Below are positions 30,235 to 43,160 of a DNA stretch of 64,000 nt, piece after piece. The number at the start of each line of letters is the position of its first letter. The stretch's first letter is position 1. The DNA is taken from the NCBI RefSeq assembly GCF_018860635.1, contig NZ_JAHKPT010000012.1, positions 36,650 to 100,649 on the forward strand. Direction: 5' to 3'. A program made the translations under genes and the position numbers. The notes beneath the pieces were generated by a model. It was not told the DNA's origin. It was given only the letters and a program-made list of their open reading frames with translations, and did not search any database. This DNA is from Aliiglaciecola lipolytica. Lineage in GTDB: Bacteria; Pseudomonadota; Gammaproteobacteria; Enterobacterales; Alteromonadaceae.

Positions 30235-30288
30235 TGTCTTGTTTATCGACCGCCCCTAATGGATGCGATCGATAAAGTCCAAATACAA

Positions 30289-32817
<2,529 letters not shown>

Positions 32818-33393
32818 ATGAATCAAAAAAAACACATAAAAAAGAAACCAACTGCTCAAAAAAGAACCGTACTTTTATTTAATAAACCCTTTGATGTGCT
32901 TACCCAATTTACCGATGAGCAAAATCGTAAAACTCTTAAACACTTTATAAATGTACCTGATGTTTATGCTGCTGGGCGATTAGATCGGGATAGTGAAGGT
33001 TTATTGGTATTAACCAATGACGGTAGACTGCAACATCAAATTGCCAACCCAAAACAGAAGACTGCCAAAACTTATTGGGCACAGGTAGATGGTGATATTA
33101 CGCCGGAAGCTATTAGTAAATTAAGTAAAGGCATCGAATTGAAAGATGGTCCAACGATGCCCGCCCTAGTTAAAAAAATCCCACCTCCAGATGTATGGGA
33201 ACGTGTACCGCCGGTAAGATTTAGAGCCAATATTCCAACCAGTTGGATATCGTTAACCATTTCTGAAGGGCGTAATCGACAAGTTCGAAGAATGACTGCA
33301 GCCGTCGGCTTCCCCACTCTACGCCTTATTCGTTATCAAATTGGGCAGTGGACAATTGACGGCATAGAGAACGGAAAATATCGGATTTTATAG
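32818..33393 (+). CDS. rluE: 23S rRNA pseudouridine(2457) synthase RluE
   Basis: RsuA-branch pseudouridine synthase (191 residues). The catalytic aspartate is in GRLDRDSEGLLVLTNDG; TISEGRNRQVRRMTAAVG is the C-terminal family signature. VLLFNKPFDVLTQF begins the domain; the first 17 residues are a basic tail. It starts the rluE-mnmA-hflD-purB block shared with E. coli (nudJ is absent here). No clear ribosome site precedes the ATG. Confidence 0.95.
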   Translation: MNQKKHIKKKPTAQKRTVLLFNKPFDVLTQFTDEQNRKTLKHFINVPDVYAAGRLDRDSEGLLVLTNDGRLQHQIANPKQKTAKTYWAQVDGDITPEAISKLSKGIELKDGPTMPALVKKIPPPDVWERVPPVRFRANIPTSWISLTISEGRNRQVRRMTAAVGFPTLRLIRYQIGQWTIDGIENGKYRIL

Positions 33394-33528
33394 GGAGTTC
33401 AGAAAACCATTATGGTTTAATTATTTGGTTATAAATTAGTTCTTTTTTGTAATCCTGCGTATTTATCTAAAGGCTTTATTTTGCTAGACTTGCCGCCCAA
33501 TTTAGCAGCCAAGAATTCGCCAGCAAAT

Positions 33529-34653
33529 ATGTCAAATACGAACACGACCACAAATTTACAAAACGCTAACATAAAAGTCATCGTTGGAATGTCTGGTGGT
33601 GTGGATTCGTCTGTGGCCGCTTATCTTCTTCAGCAACAGGGTTATCAAGTTGAAGGCCTGTTTATGAAAAACTGGGAGGAAGATGACAGTGATGAATATT
33701 GTTTAGCTGCTGAAGATTTAGCAGATGCGCAAGCAGTAGCTGACAAACTTGGCATCGAGTTACATACAATCAATTTTGCTGCCGAATACTGGGACAACGT
33801 TTTTGAATATTTTCTTGAAGAATATCGGGCTGGGCGTACCCCGAACCCAGATATTATGTGTAACAAGGAAATCAAATTTAAAGCTTTTTTAGAGTTTGCA
33901 GCTGAAGATTTAGGTGCTGACTATATTGCCACAGGGCACTACGTGCGTCGTGAAATGAGAAATGGTCACTGGAAAATGTTGCGTGGTTTGGACTCAAATA
34001 AAGACCAAAGTTACTTCCTGTACACATTAGGGGAAGAACATATTGCCAAAACCCTCTTTCCTGTTGGCAATATCGAAAAACCTGAAGTACGCAGAATTGC
34101 TGAGCAGCAAGATCTTATTACTCACGATAAAAAAGACAGTACGGGTATTTGTTTTATTGGTGAACGAAAGTTCAAAGACTTTTTAGGACAGTATTTACCT
34201 GCTCAACCTGGCGTGATTGAAACCGCTGAAGGTATTGAAATAGGTCAACATGATGGACTGATGTTCCATACTCTTGGTCAGCGTAAAGGCTTGCACATTG
34301 GTGGTAAAAAAGAATTTGGTGATGAACCTTGGTATGTCGTCGACAAAGACGTCAAACGTAATGTGTTAATTGTTGGCCAAGGCGCAGATCACCCCGCCCT
34401 CTACTCTGTAGGCTTAATCGCAAACCAACTGCATTGGGTTGACCGCTTAGGTCCGCAACAAGAAATACGTTGTGCAGTAAAAACACGTTATCGTCAGGAA
34501 GATATTCCCTGTACTATTACGCCTCAGCCTAACGGCCACATTAAAGTGCTTTTTGATGATCCGCAAAAAGCAGTGACACCTGGGCAATCCGCGGTATTTT
34601 ATCAACAAGATGAATGTCTAGGTGGCGGAATTATAGAGAGTTATTTGCGTTGA
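33529..34653 (+). CDS. mnmA: tRNA-specific 2-thiouridylase MnmA
   Basis: Installs the 2-thio group at U34 of tRNA-Glu, -Gln and -Lys with sulfur from the Tus relay. 374 residues; the ATP PP-loop is [12 protein letters not shown], and catalytic cysteines lie in [12 protein letters not shown] and [24 protein letters not shown] binds tRNA. I chose the ATG at 33529; a TTG at 33481 has AAAGG upstream and would add 16 residues with no family match. hflD starts at the mnmA stop. Confidence 0.96.
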   Translation: MSNTNTTTNLQNANIKVIVGMSGGVDSSVAAYLLQQQGYQVEGLFMKNWEEDDSDEYCLAAEDLADAQAVADKLGIELHTINFAAEYWDNVFEYFLEEYRAGRTPNPDIMCNKEIKFKAFLEFAAEDLGADYIATGHYVRREMRNGHWKMLRGLDSNKDQSYFLYTLGEEHIAKTLFPVGNIEKPEVRRIAEQQDLITHDKKDSTGICFIGERKFKDFLGQYLPAQPGVIETAEGIEIGQHDGLMFHTLGQRKGLHIGGKKEFGDEPWYVVDKDVKRNVLIVGQGADHPALYSVGLIANQLHWVDRLGPQQEIRCAVKTRYRQEDIPCTITPQPNGHIKVLFDDPQKAVTPGQSAVFYQQDECLGGGIIESYLR

Positions 34654-35288
34654 ACATAGACAATGAAAAAGAAAAAACCTTAGCCTTAGCCGGTGTATGT
34701 CAGGCCGCATCCTTAGTGCAGTCAGTAGCCCGAAAAGGCGAAGCCGACATCGATGCATTCAAGGCAAGTATCAATAGCATAGTTCTTACTGATGCCCAAA
34801 GCACAATTGAAGTGTATGGTAGTATCGAAAACTTAAAGCTTGGACTGGGTACGTTAATTGGTCAGTTAGGTAATACACCTATGCAAAAAGACGCTGAAAT
34901 CACCCGTTATATCGCCAGCATCTTAGGCTTAGAGCGCAAACTCAAAAAATCATCGAAAAAGTTAGATGAGCTATCAAAACGCATAGAGCAAATTCAACGT
35001 CAAACTTTACATTTAGATTTATTCGATGAACAAATGATCAGTAATTTAGCCAGTGTTTATTCAGATGTAATAAGCCCTTTGGGCGCAAAAATCCAAATAG
35101 CCGGCACCCCTAATCAATTAAAGAAAGACGCTAACCAACATAGAGTCCGAGCGCTTTTATTAAGTGGTCTACGTTCTGCCGTTTTATGGCGCCAATTAGG
35201 CGGTAAAAGACGACAAATTTTATTTAACCGAAAAAGCATTGTGGCAAACGCATTGACGTTACAACACAGTATTCACCAATCTCAATAG
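34650..35288 (+). CDS. hflD: High-frequency lysogenisation protein HflD homologue
   Basis: 212-residue protein matching E. coli HflD ([53 protein letters not shown]). It is mostly alpha-helical and membrane-associated; in E. coli it binds lambda CII, and its native role is unclear. The best start is the TTG at 34650 overlapping the mnmA stop; no in-frame ATG lies nearby. Translation is probably coupled to mnmA. Confidence 0.93.
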   Translation: MNIDNEKEKTLALAGVCQAASLVQSVARKGEADIDAFKASINSIVLTDAQSTIEVYGSIENLKLGLGTLIGQLGNTPMQKDAEITRYIASILGLERKLKKSSKKLDELSKRIEQIQRQTLHLDLFDEQMISNLASVYSDVISPLGAKIQIAGTPNQLKKDANQHRVRALLLSGLRSAVLWRQLGGKRRQILFNRKSIVANALTLQHSIHQSQ

Positions 35289-35294
35289 GAGTAA

Positions 35295-36671
<1,377 letters not shown>

Positions 36672-36691
36672 CCCTCATCTACACCATGTTT

Positions 36692-36728
36692 ATCGTTCCA
36701 AGTTGGTTAAATAGCCGCTTGGAGCGAT
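36692..36728. terminator. Hairpin between purB and the DLH-like gene
   Basis: ATCGTTCCAAG (36692-36702) pairs with CTTGGAGCGAT (36718-36728), one G-T pair, 15-nt loop. The right arm lies inside the end of the minus-strand gene that stops at 36707. Without a T-run it is a weak terminator call. Confidence 0.45.
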
Positions 36729-37288
36729 AATATCTGATTAATTTCTTGCGTAAAAATTAGCTCAGCGTCTTTATTGTATCCCCTTGATGCCAAGTTCATA
36801 AAACCATGCTCGAATTCCGTCTTTTGGCACTTCACATTGTCATGTATAGCTAATTCGTCAATCACAGTATCTATGTTGAAATTCGGTTCTTTATGGGGAA
36901 AATAAAGTTGGGTTGGTAGAGAAGGCTTGAGTTTAGTAAAAAAACGTATTTGGCCTGGATAAAAACCATAAAAATTATCGATACTTTGCGAATAGTCTTT
37001 TTCACTCAACAACTTATATAGTGAAGCTGCCCCAGCACTAAAGCCTATGACGGTTTTGTCCGCGAGGCTAGCAGCCAAAGCTGCCGCAATTCGTAAAGTA
37101 TAACGTTGTATTCCGCCAGCCTGTTGAAATGCGGAATAAGCCAAGGCTTCATCAGTAAAGTTCACCGAAGAGATATACGGACTGACAATGGTAAGTTGCC
37201 AGTCCGCAGGTAAAATCTGTTTGCACCACGATTTAAATGACTCGGTTTGTCCAAAAATATCGGAGCAAACAACTAACTGATGTTGCAT
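36707..37288 (-). CDS. Dienelactone hydrolase-like alpha/beta hydrolase
   Basis: 193-residue protein with features of the dienelactone hydrolase branch. VIGFSAGAASLYKLL is the nucleophile elbow (Ser in the GxSxG-like GFSAG), QIRFF and LYFPHKEPNF are the typical second half, and EHGFMNLASRGY carries the catalytic histidine. The true nucleophile is Ser in place of the DLH cysteine. Substrate unknown. It follows an SDR gene by about 26 nt on the minus strand, the end of a five-gene operon with acyl-CoA dehydrogenase and two SDRs. Confidence 0.72.
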   Translation of the reverse strand: MQHQLVVCSDIFGQTESFKSWCKQILPADWQLTIVSPYISSVNFTDEALAYSAFQQAGGIQRYTLRIAAALAASLADKTVIGFSAGAASLYKLLSEKDYSQSIDNFYGFYPGQIRFFTKLKPSLPTQLYFPHKEPNFNIDTVIDELAIHDNVKCQKTEFEHGFMNLASRGYNKDAELIFTQEINQILSLQAAI

Positions 37289-37314
37289 GGTATTTCCTGT
37301 AATAACGGCTGTGT

Positions 37315-38079
37315 TTAAGCCATCATACCACCATCAACGACAACCGTTGTGCCGGTTGTGTAACTTGATGCATCAGAGACTAAATACAACACAGTCCCCG
37401 CCATTTCATCAGGATCAGCTACTCGGCCTAATGGAATAATTTGCAGAGCTTGTTTTAGGATCTTATCGTTAGTAGTTAACGCCGACGCAAATTTGGTGTC
37501 TGTCAATCCTGGCAATAATGCATTTACTCGAATGTTCAAACTGCCACATTCCTTGGCGAAAGCTTTGGTCATGCTCACTACGGCAGCTTTTGATATAGAG
37601 TAAATACCTTGCATATCGCCTGGTGACAATGCATTCACAGAAGCGGTATTTAAGATCACGCCACCGCCCTGCTCTTTCATCATTTTACCGGCAGCCACTG
37701 ACATAAAGAAATAACCGCGAATATTCACATCTACAGTTTTATCGTAGGCGGCAAGATCAGTATCTAAAATGTGTCCGAAAAAGGGATTGGCCGCAGCGTT
37801 ATTCACCAAAATATCTAGTTGACCAAACTGTTCTTTGATTTGCGCAAAGGTAGCATCTATTTGTGCTATTTCGCCAACGTGGCAAGCCATAGCATGGGCT
37901 TTACCGCCATTGTCTCGAATACTTTGCGCAATAACTTCACAGCCATCAATTTTGCGGCTTGAAACAATCACCTCAGCGCCATAAGCAGCGAGTAATCGTG
38001 CAATCGACTCTCCGATGCCTCTACTAGCACCTGTTACTAATGCCACTTTCCCAGTTAAATCGAATAAATTTTTGTTCAT
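37315..38079 (-). CDS. SDR family oxidoreductase (first copy)
   Basis: 254-residue classical short-chain dehydrogenase. NAD(P) loop VTGASRGIGESIARLL, NNAA in ILVNNAAANPFFG, catalytic Ser in ILNTASVNALSPG, and YSISKAAVVSMTKAF with the YxxxK pair; DGGMMA ends it. In form it is like 3-oxoacyl-reductase or alcohol dehydrogenases of acyl degradation operons. It shares about a third of its residues with the next SDR but is not a recent duplicate. It sits between an alpha/beta hydrolase and another SDR in the acyl-CoA operon. Confidence 0.88.
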   Translation of the reverse strand: MNKNLFDLTGKVALVTGASRGIGESIARLLAAYGAEVIVSSRKIDGCEVIAQSIRDNGGKAHAMACHVGEIAQIDATFAQIKEQFGQLDILVNNAAANPFFGHILDTDLAAYDKTVDVNIRGYFFMSVAAGKMMKEQGGGVILNTASVNALSPGDMQGIYSISKAAVVSMTKAFAKECGSLNIRVNALLPGLTDTKFASALTTNDKILKQALQIIPLGRVADPDEMAGTVLYLVSDASSYTTGTTVVVDGGMMA

Positions 38080-38165
38080 TTTTTGTTCCTGTAAATAAAG
38101 AGCTTTGCATTTAAGCGCTCTGGAAATTAATTGCCCTTACGACTAAGAGCCTAAGGATAATTTAA

Positions 38166-38930
38166 TTAAGCAGTTAATCCGCCATCTAACACCATTGAAT
38201 GGCCTGTCATGAAGCTTGATTCATCACTGCACAGCCATGCTATTGCATAGGCAATTTCTTCTGCTTCACCAAGGCGTTTCATTGGGTTAGCACCAATCAG
38301 AGAGTTCTGTTGCTTTTCATTAAAATTCGCCAACACAGTTTCAACCATGGGAGTTTTAACAAAACTAGGACATACCGCATTAACCCGAATATTGGCCCGA
38401 GCATACTCAATAGCGACTGATTTAGTCAGTCCAATCACACCATGTTTCGATGCGCCATAAGCGGATATAGTCGGTGCCCCCGATACTCCAGCGACTGAGG
38501 CCAAATTAATTACATGGCCACCACCCACTTCCAGCATATGCTGAATAGCTTGTTTCATGCAGTACCAGACGCCTGTCAAATTGATTGCAATATTGCGATG
38601 AAACTCTTCATCTGGAACATCCAACATGCGTGCCGGTGTATGGTCGACACCAGCGTTATTGAGGGCCACATTAATTTGTCCAAATTTAGCGATGGCTGCT
38701 GCGTAAAAGGCTTTAACAGAATCATTTTGAGTAACATCTAATGCAAAAAACTCTACAGCGTATCCCTGCGCTTGTAGCGCTTCACTCAGGGCCTTTCCAC
38801 CCTCGACATTACGATCGCCAAAAAACACTTTAGCTCCCCGAGACGCCAATAACTCGGTAGTTTTAGCGCCAATCCCTGATGCCCCGCCTGTAACCACTAT
38901 ATGTTTATTTTCTACGTCTGCAGCTTTCAT
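38166..38930 (-). CDS. SDR family oxidoreductase (second copy)
   Basis: 254-residue classical SDR: VTGGASGIGAKTTELLA at the N-terminus, NNAG in LNNAGVDHTPARML, Ser in INLASVAGVSG, and YGASKHGVIGLTKSVA with YxxxK. The GVDHTP and VKTPMVETVL loops resemble those of SDRs acting on cyclic or branched 3-hydroxyacyl substrates, but the substrate is not evident. Its start overlaps the MDR gene end by 4 nt (ATGA), so translation is coupled; 86 nt separate it from the following SDR. Confidence 0.88.
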   Translation of the reverse strand: MKAADVENKHIVVTGGASGIGAKTTELLASRGAKVFFGDRNVEGGKALSEALQAQGYAVEFFALDVTQNDSVKAFYAAAIAKFGQINVALNNAGVDHTPARMLDVPDEEFHRNIAINLTGVWYCMKQAIQHMLEVGGGHVINLASVAGVSGAPTISAYGASKHGVIGLTKSVAIEYARANIRVNAVCPSFVKTPMVETVLANFNEKQQNSLIGANPMKRLGEAEEIAYAIAWLCSDESSFMTGHSMVLDGGLTA

Positions 38931-39934
38931 GATGTATGGTCCACTTTAATCACCAACTTACCAAAATTTTCCCCTCTGAAAAGCATCAGTAAGGTATCAG
39001 GAAAAGTTTCTAATCCTTCTACTACGTGTTCTTTGGCAATCAGTTTACCTTCAGCGATCCAACCTGACATTTCAGCTGCTGCTTTGCCGTAATTTTCAAT
39101 ATTATCAAACACCACAATGCCTTCCATACGAGCTCGATTGACTAATAATGTTAAGTAATTTGAAGGGCCTTTAACTGCTGTAGTGTTGTTGTATTGACTG
39201 ATTGCGCCACAAATAACAATTCTGGCTTTCATGTTTATCTGAGTTAATACGTCATCGAGAATGTCGCCACCGACGTTATCAAAAAACACATCAACACCAT
39301 CTGGGCACTGCTCTTTTAAGGCTTTTTTAACGTCTGAATTTTTATAATCAACGACACCGTCAAATCCGAGCTCATCAACTAAGTAGCGACACTTGTCTTC
39401 GCCACCGGCAATACCCACTACGCGACAACCTTTGATTTTTGCGATTTGTCCAACAACAGTGCCTACAGCGCCAGCAGCACCTGAAACCACAACAGTTTCG
39501 CCAGCTTTAGGCTGACCGGTGTCCAAAATACCAAAATATGCAGTCATACCCGGCATGCCTAGTACACCTAAATAGCGCTCTAACGGTGCTAAATTGGGAT
39601 CAACTTTATACACGCCCTGAGTTGAAATAACGGCGAAATCGGTCACACCAAAACCGCCGTATACAAAGTCTCCAGCGCTAAAATTAGGATCAGTTGATTC
39701 GAGCACTTCACCGACACCACCGGCTCGCATGACTTCGCCAATACCAACTGGAGGAATGTAGGATTTACCTTCATTCATCCAACCACGCATGGCGGGATCG
39801 AGAGAAATATACAGGACTTTTACCTTTATCTGATTGTCTCCAAGTGTGGGTAATTCTGTTTTCACAAAATCCCAGTTTGCTGCCGTTGGCGTCCCTACCG
39901 GACGTGAAGCTAAAAGAAATTGTCTGCTTTTCAT
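38927..39934 (-). CDS. Zinc-free MDR NADP-dependent oxidoreductase (PTGR/CurA type)
   Basis: About 335-residue medium-chain reductase: RQFLLASRPVGTPTAANW is the family start, YISLDPAMRGWMNEG and GMTAYFGILDTGQPKAGETVVVSGAAGAVG carry the substrate and NADP loops. FFDNVGGDILDDVL is the family mark. No catalytic or structural zinc cysteines. Members reduce 2-alkenals/2-enones or act in acyl degradation. ATG at 39934 fits family members; an upstream ATG at 39949 is possible. Second gene of the acyl-CoA operon. Confidence 0.88.
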   Translation of the reverse strand: MKSRQFLLASRPVGTPTAANWDFVKTELPTLGDNQIKVKVLYISLDPAMRGWMNEGKSYIPPVGIGEVMRAGGVGEVLESTDPNFSAGDFVYGGFGVTDFAVISTQGVYKVDPNLAPLERYLGVLGMPGMTAYFGILDTGQPKAGETVVVSGAAGAVGTVVGQIAKIKGCRVVGIAGGEDKCRYLVDELGFDGVVDYKNSDVKKALKEQCPDGVDVFFDNVGGDILDDVLTQINMKARIVICGAISQYNNTTAVKGPSNYLTLLVNRARMEGIVVFDNIENYGKAAAEMSGWIAEGKLIAKEHVVEGLETFPDTLLMLFRGENFGKLVIKVDHTS

Positions 39935-39959
39935 AATTGTTGTTTCCATTTCTTTGTGA

Positions 39960-41759
39960 TTAAAACCATTCGGGTTGCATATCGCTGCAACTACTGTCGA
40001 ATGCTTGAAGTAGTTTTAAGTCTCTATCTATCAAAGGGAGTTCCCAATTGATGTAATATTTTGCCGCTTGAATTTTGCCAAGGTAATATGACTTATCTTC
40101 AGCTTTGCACTCTGCCAATGCTTTTTCCGCCACGTTTGCTTGACGGATCCAAATCCAGCTCATCACAATGCTCGAAAATACATTCATGAAACATTGGGCA
40201 TTAGCCAATAAATTAGGCAGCTTTTCATTTCGCAATGCTTCTCCAAGCACCGGAATTAGCGGTTGCATTTTTGCCATATAGTCCAAAGTGGATTTCACTA
40301 GAGGAGCACAGCTCTCTCCCGTCGCAGTGTTAAAATCTGCCAGTATGCGGGTTTGCAATGTGTTTAAACCTGCGCCATTTGCTTGCCACAACTTGCGTGT
40401 GAGCAGATCTAAGGCTTGAATACCATTGGTCCCTTCATGGATAGGGTTAAGGCGATTGTCACGCCAGCACTGTTCGACTGGGTATTCTCGTGTATAGCCT
40501 GCTCCTCCTAAGACTTGAATAGCTAAATCATTTGCCTTCACGCCAAACTCAGATGGCCATGCTTTAACCACAGGCGTGAGCAGATCCAACAGCTCTTCAG
40601 TCACTTTTCTTTGTTCTGAAGATTCCAACGTTTTCACATCATCCACTAACCTAGCGGCATATAAACAAAGGGACATTGCACCTTCAACGTAGGCTTTTTG
40701 GGCCAATAACATACGTTTGACGTCACCATGATTAATAATTTCGGTCGCCGGATCTGTAGGTGCATTATTTGGAGGAATACGGCCTTGAGTGCGATCTTTT
40801 GCGTAAGCTAAAGAATATTGATAGCCACTATAACCAATCATAGCGGCCCCAAAACCAACACCGATTCGCGCCTCGTTCATCATCAAGAACATGTACTTAA
40901 GCCCTTGATGAGCTTCCCCTAACAAATACCCATGACAATCCCCATTTTCACCGAAACTCAATGCGGTAGAGGTTGTGCCGCGATAGCCCATTTTGTGAAT
41001 CAATCCGGCCAATGCAACGTCATTTTTAGTACTTGGCTCGCCCGCTTCATCTAAGCGATATTTAGGTACAACAAACAGTGAAATACCTTTAACGCCAGGA
41101 GGAGCGCCCTGAATTTTGGCTAACACTAAATGTACAATATTGTTAGATAACTGATGTTCACCGGCAGAGATATATAATTTACTGCCTTTAATACGGTAAC
41201 TACCATCTTCGGCTTTAACCGCACTAGTTCGTATGTCTGCCAGTGAAGAACCCGCGTGGGGTTCGGTTAATGCCATAGTGCCGGTGAATTCGCCACTGAG
41301 CATTCTTGGCATAAATTGTTGCTTTAACGATTCTGAAGCAAAATTACCAATCACATTGGCTGCGGCGACGGTTAAGAAGGCATACCCTGAAGTCGATGGG
41401 TTAGCCGCCATAAAGTAGCCAGAGGTTGCCATCATTATGGTTTCAGGAAGTTGCATTCCACCTTCTTCAAAATCATAACGTCCAGCCATGAATCCCGCCT
41501 CGTTATAAGCATCAAATGCCTCTTTAACTTGTGGGATCATATGCACTGTTGTGCCGTCAAATTTGGGTTCATCTGCATCAGCAATAGCATTATGGGTGGC
41601 AAACTTCTCAGAAGCGATTTTGTTAGCTGTTGCTAAAATGGCATCGAAGGTTTCTTTATTGTGTTCAGCAAAACGTTCACGTTGCAATAACGATTCAATA
41701 TCAAGCACTTCATATAATTGAAACGGTAATTCTTTAGGGTGGATTAATTCATCATTCAT
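39960..41759 (-). CDS. Acyl-CoA dehydrogenase (long form with C-terminal extension)
   Basis: FAD acyl-CoA dehydrogenase of the 590-600 residue type. The N-terminal FQLYEVLDIESLLQRERF and GGMQLPETI, the FAD/substrate block MALTEPHAGSSLADI, the catalytic glutamate region PIHEGTNGIQALDLL and an extra C-terminal domain are like DmdC (3-methylmercaptopropionyl-CoA dehydrogenase) and related FadE-like enzymes. Substrate chain not determinable. First gene of a minus-strand operon of five, divergent from a GlxA regulator. I chose the ATG at 41759 with AAGGA upstream rather than 41768, whose AAGG is too close. Confidence 0.9.
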   Translation of the reverse strand: MNDELIHPKELPFQLYEVLDIESLLQRERFAEHNKETFDAILATANKIASEKFATHNAIADADEPKFDGTTVHMIPQVKEAFDAYNEAGFMAGRYDFEEGGMQLPETIMMATSGYFMAANPSTSGYAFLTVAAANVIGNFASESLKQQFMPRMLSGEFTGTMALTEPHAGSSLADIRTSAVKAEDGSYRIKGSKLYISAGEHQLSNNIVHLVLAKIQGAPPGVKGISLFVVPKYRLDEAGEPSTKNDVALAGLIHKMGYRGTTSTALSFGENGDCHGYLLGEAHQGLKYMFLMMNEARIGVGFGAAMIGYSGYQYSLAYAKDRTQGRIPPNNAPTDPATEIINHGDVKRMLLAQKAYVEGAMSLCLYAARLVDDVKTLESSEQRKVTEELLDLLTPVVKAWPSEFGVKANDLAIQVLGGAGYTREYPVEQCWRDNRLNPIHEGTNGIQALDLLTRKLWQANGAGLNTLQTRILADFNTATGESCAPLVKSTLDYMAKMQPLIPVLGEALRNEKLPNLLANAQCFMNVFSSIVMSWIWIRQANVAEKALAECKAEDKSYYLGKIQAAKYYINWELPLIDRDLKLLQAFDSSCSDMQPEWF

Positions 41760-41768
41760 TAGGTGCAT

Positions 41769-41911
41769 CCTTAGTTAGATCATGCACCTAGCATCACATA
41801 TTTAGACCTGTACGCTAACTGTCATTATTGACTCTTTTATGGCTAATATCGCCACACATTCATAATCGTGATAAGCTTTTAAAAACCCAACTTATATAGA
41901 GTCATTTTAAC
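41769..41911. promoter_or_regulatory. Divergent promoter region, acyl-CoA operon and GlxA regulator
   Basis: 143 nt between two divergent genes, so it must carry both promoters and probably the regulator's binding site. No strong palindrome is visible; AraC-type regulators normally use direct repeats, which I could not fix here. Confidence 0.4.
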
Positions 41912-42895
41912 GTGCACAATGTCACCATTTTAGGTTATGAACATGCTTATGCCAGTGCAATAACAGGCGCATTAGATATATTTGCGTTAGCGGGTGTGAC
42001 TTGGCAACGGATGCAAGGCAAACCCCCTGAACGAATTTTTAATGTTCAGCTAGCATCAGTGGGAAAACGTGATATTGAATGCATCAACCACCTCACTTTA
42101 AAGAGCCAAGTAGCCATTGAAGATGTTGACCAAACTGACATATTAATCATCCCAACTATAGGCGGAAAACTCGAAGAGGTGTTGTCAGCAAATCGTAACC
42201 TGCTACCTTTTTTACAATATTTCAATAGCAAAGGAACTGATATTGCCAGTAATTGTAGCGGCGCTTTTTTTCTCGCCGAAGCAGGCATTTTGAATAATAA
42301 AAAAGCGACAACACACTGGGGATATGCTGAGACATTTGCTAAGCGTTACCCACAAGTTGATTTGTTGTCGAACAAACTCATTACACAAGATGGTAATATT
42401 TACTGTTCCGGTGGCGGCATGGCTTGGTTCGATCTAGCCCTGCTATTGATTGAGCGATATTGCGGCCATGATGTGGCTACCAATACAGCTAAAGCCCATG
42501 TGTTAGATATTTCTCGGGGAAATCAAGCCGCTTACGCGCAATTAAGAAGTAAAAAATATCATCAAGATGCTGAGATTTTGCGTGCGCAAGAGTGGTTAGA
42601 AAGTAACTATCATCAACCTATTTCATTAGACCAACTGGCGAATCAAGTTAGCCTAACCAATCGTACCTTTTTGCGACGTTTCAAAATTGCCACAGAGCAA
42701 ACTCCTTTTTCATATTTGCAATCCATTCGCGTCGAAGCGGCTAAGAAACTGTTAGAAACCGAGAACTCTTCGTTGGAAGCCATAGTGACAAAAGTAGGTT
42801 ATGAAGATCCTCGCTCTTTCACACGATTGTTCAACTCACTAACCGGTTTATCTCCGAGTCAATATCGCAAAAAATTCTTTCGTACTTATAGTTAA
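41912..42895 (+). CDS. GlxA-family transcriptional regulator (DJ-1/GATase1 + AraC HTH)
   Basis: 327-residue regulator: N-terminal DJ-1/PfpI-like domain with the nucleophile-elbow region ASNCSGAFFLAEAGIL, and C-terminal AraC/XylS double HTH (about 225-320; LTNRTFLRRFK and GYEDPRSFTRLFNSLTGLSPSQYR). Family members sense small metabolites. It starts at GTG 41912 as no ATG is near in frame. Divergent from the acyl-CoA operon and upstream of a TonB receptor, which makes control of either or both likely, but this is inferred. Confidence 0.9.
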   Translation: MHNVTILGYEHAYASAITGALDIFALAGVTWQRMQGKPPERIFNVQLASVGKRDIECINHLTLKSQVAIEDVDQTDILIIPTIGGKLEEVLSANRNLLPFLQYFNSKGTDIASNCSGAFFLAEAGILNNKKATTHWGYAETFAKRYPQVDLLSNKLITQDGNIYCSGGGMAWFDLALLLIERYCGHDVATNTAKAHVLDISRGNQAAYAQLRSKKYHQDAEILRAQEWLESNYHQPISLDQLANQVSLTNRTFLRRFKIATEQTPFSYLQSIRVEAAKKLLETENSSLEAIVTKVGYEDPRSFTRLFNSLTGLSPSQYRKKFFRTYS

Positions 42896-43160
42896 ATTCG
42901 AACTCGCTAAATAACAAACGAAAAATCTGAAAAATAACCGAATAATGTCGGCATTTATGACTATCTTTAAAGCATTGCTCGTATCTGAGCTATAAATATT
43001 GGATTCTGTTGGAATATAAAATTACACTAGCGCCCAAATAATGTTTGCAGCTTAAAACATGACCCAATTCTAAAAATATATCCGCTTTTTATCTCTTCTC
43101 AAGGTTAAAAAGCAAAAGGATAAACACACAACTAATTTAAATTAACAACTTGGTAATATA

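Noticed and set aside
37315..38930. The two SDR genes as a recent tandem duplication
   Set aside because: They differ in most positions and in motif context; only the general SDR pattern is shared.
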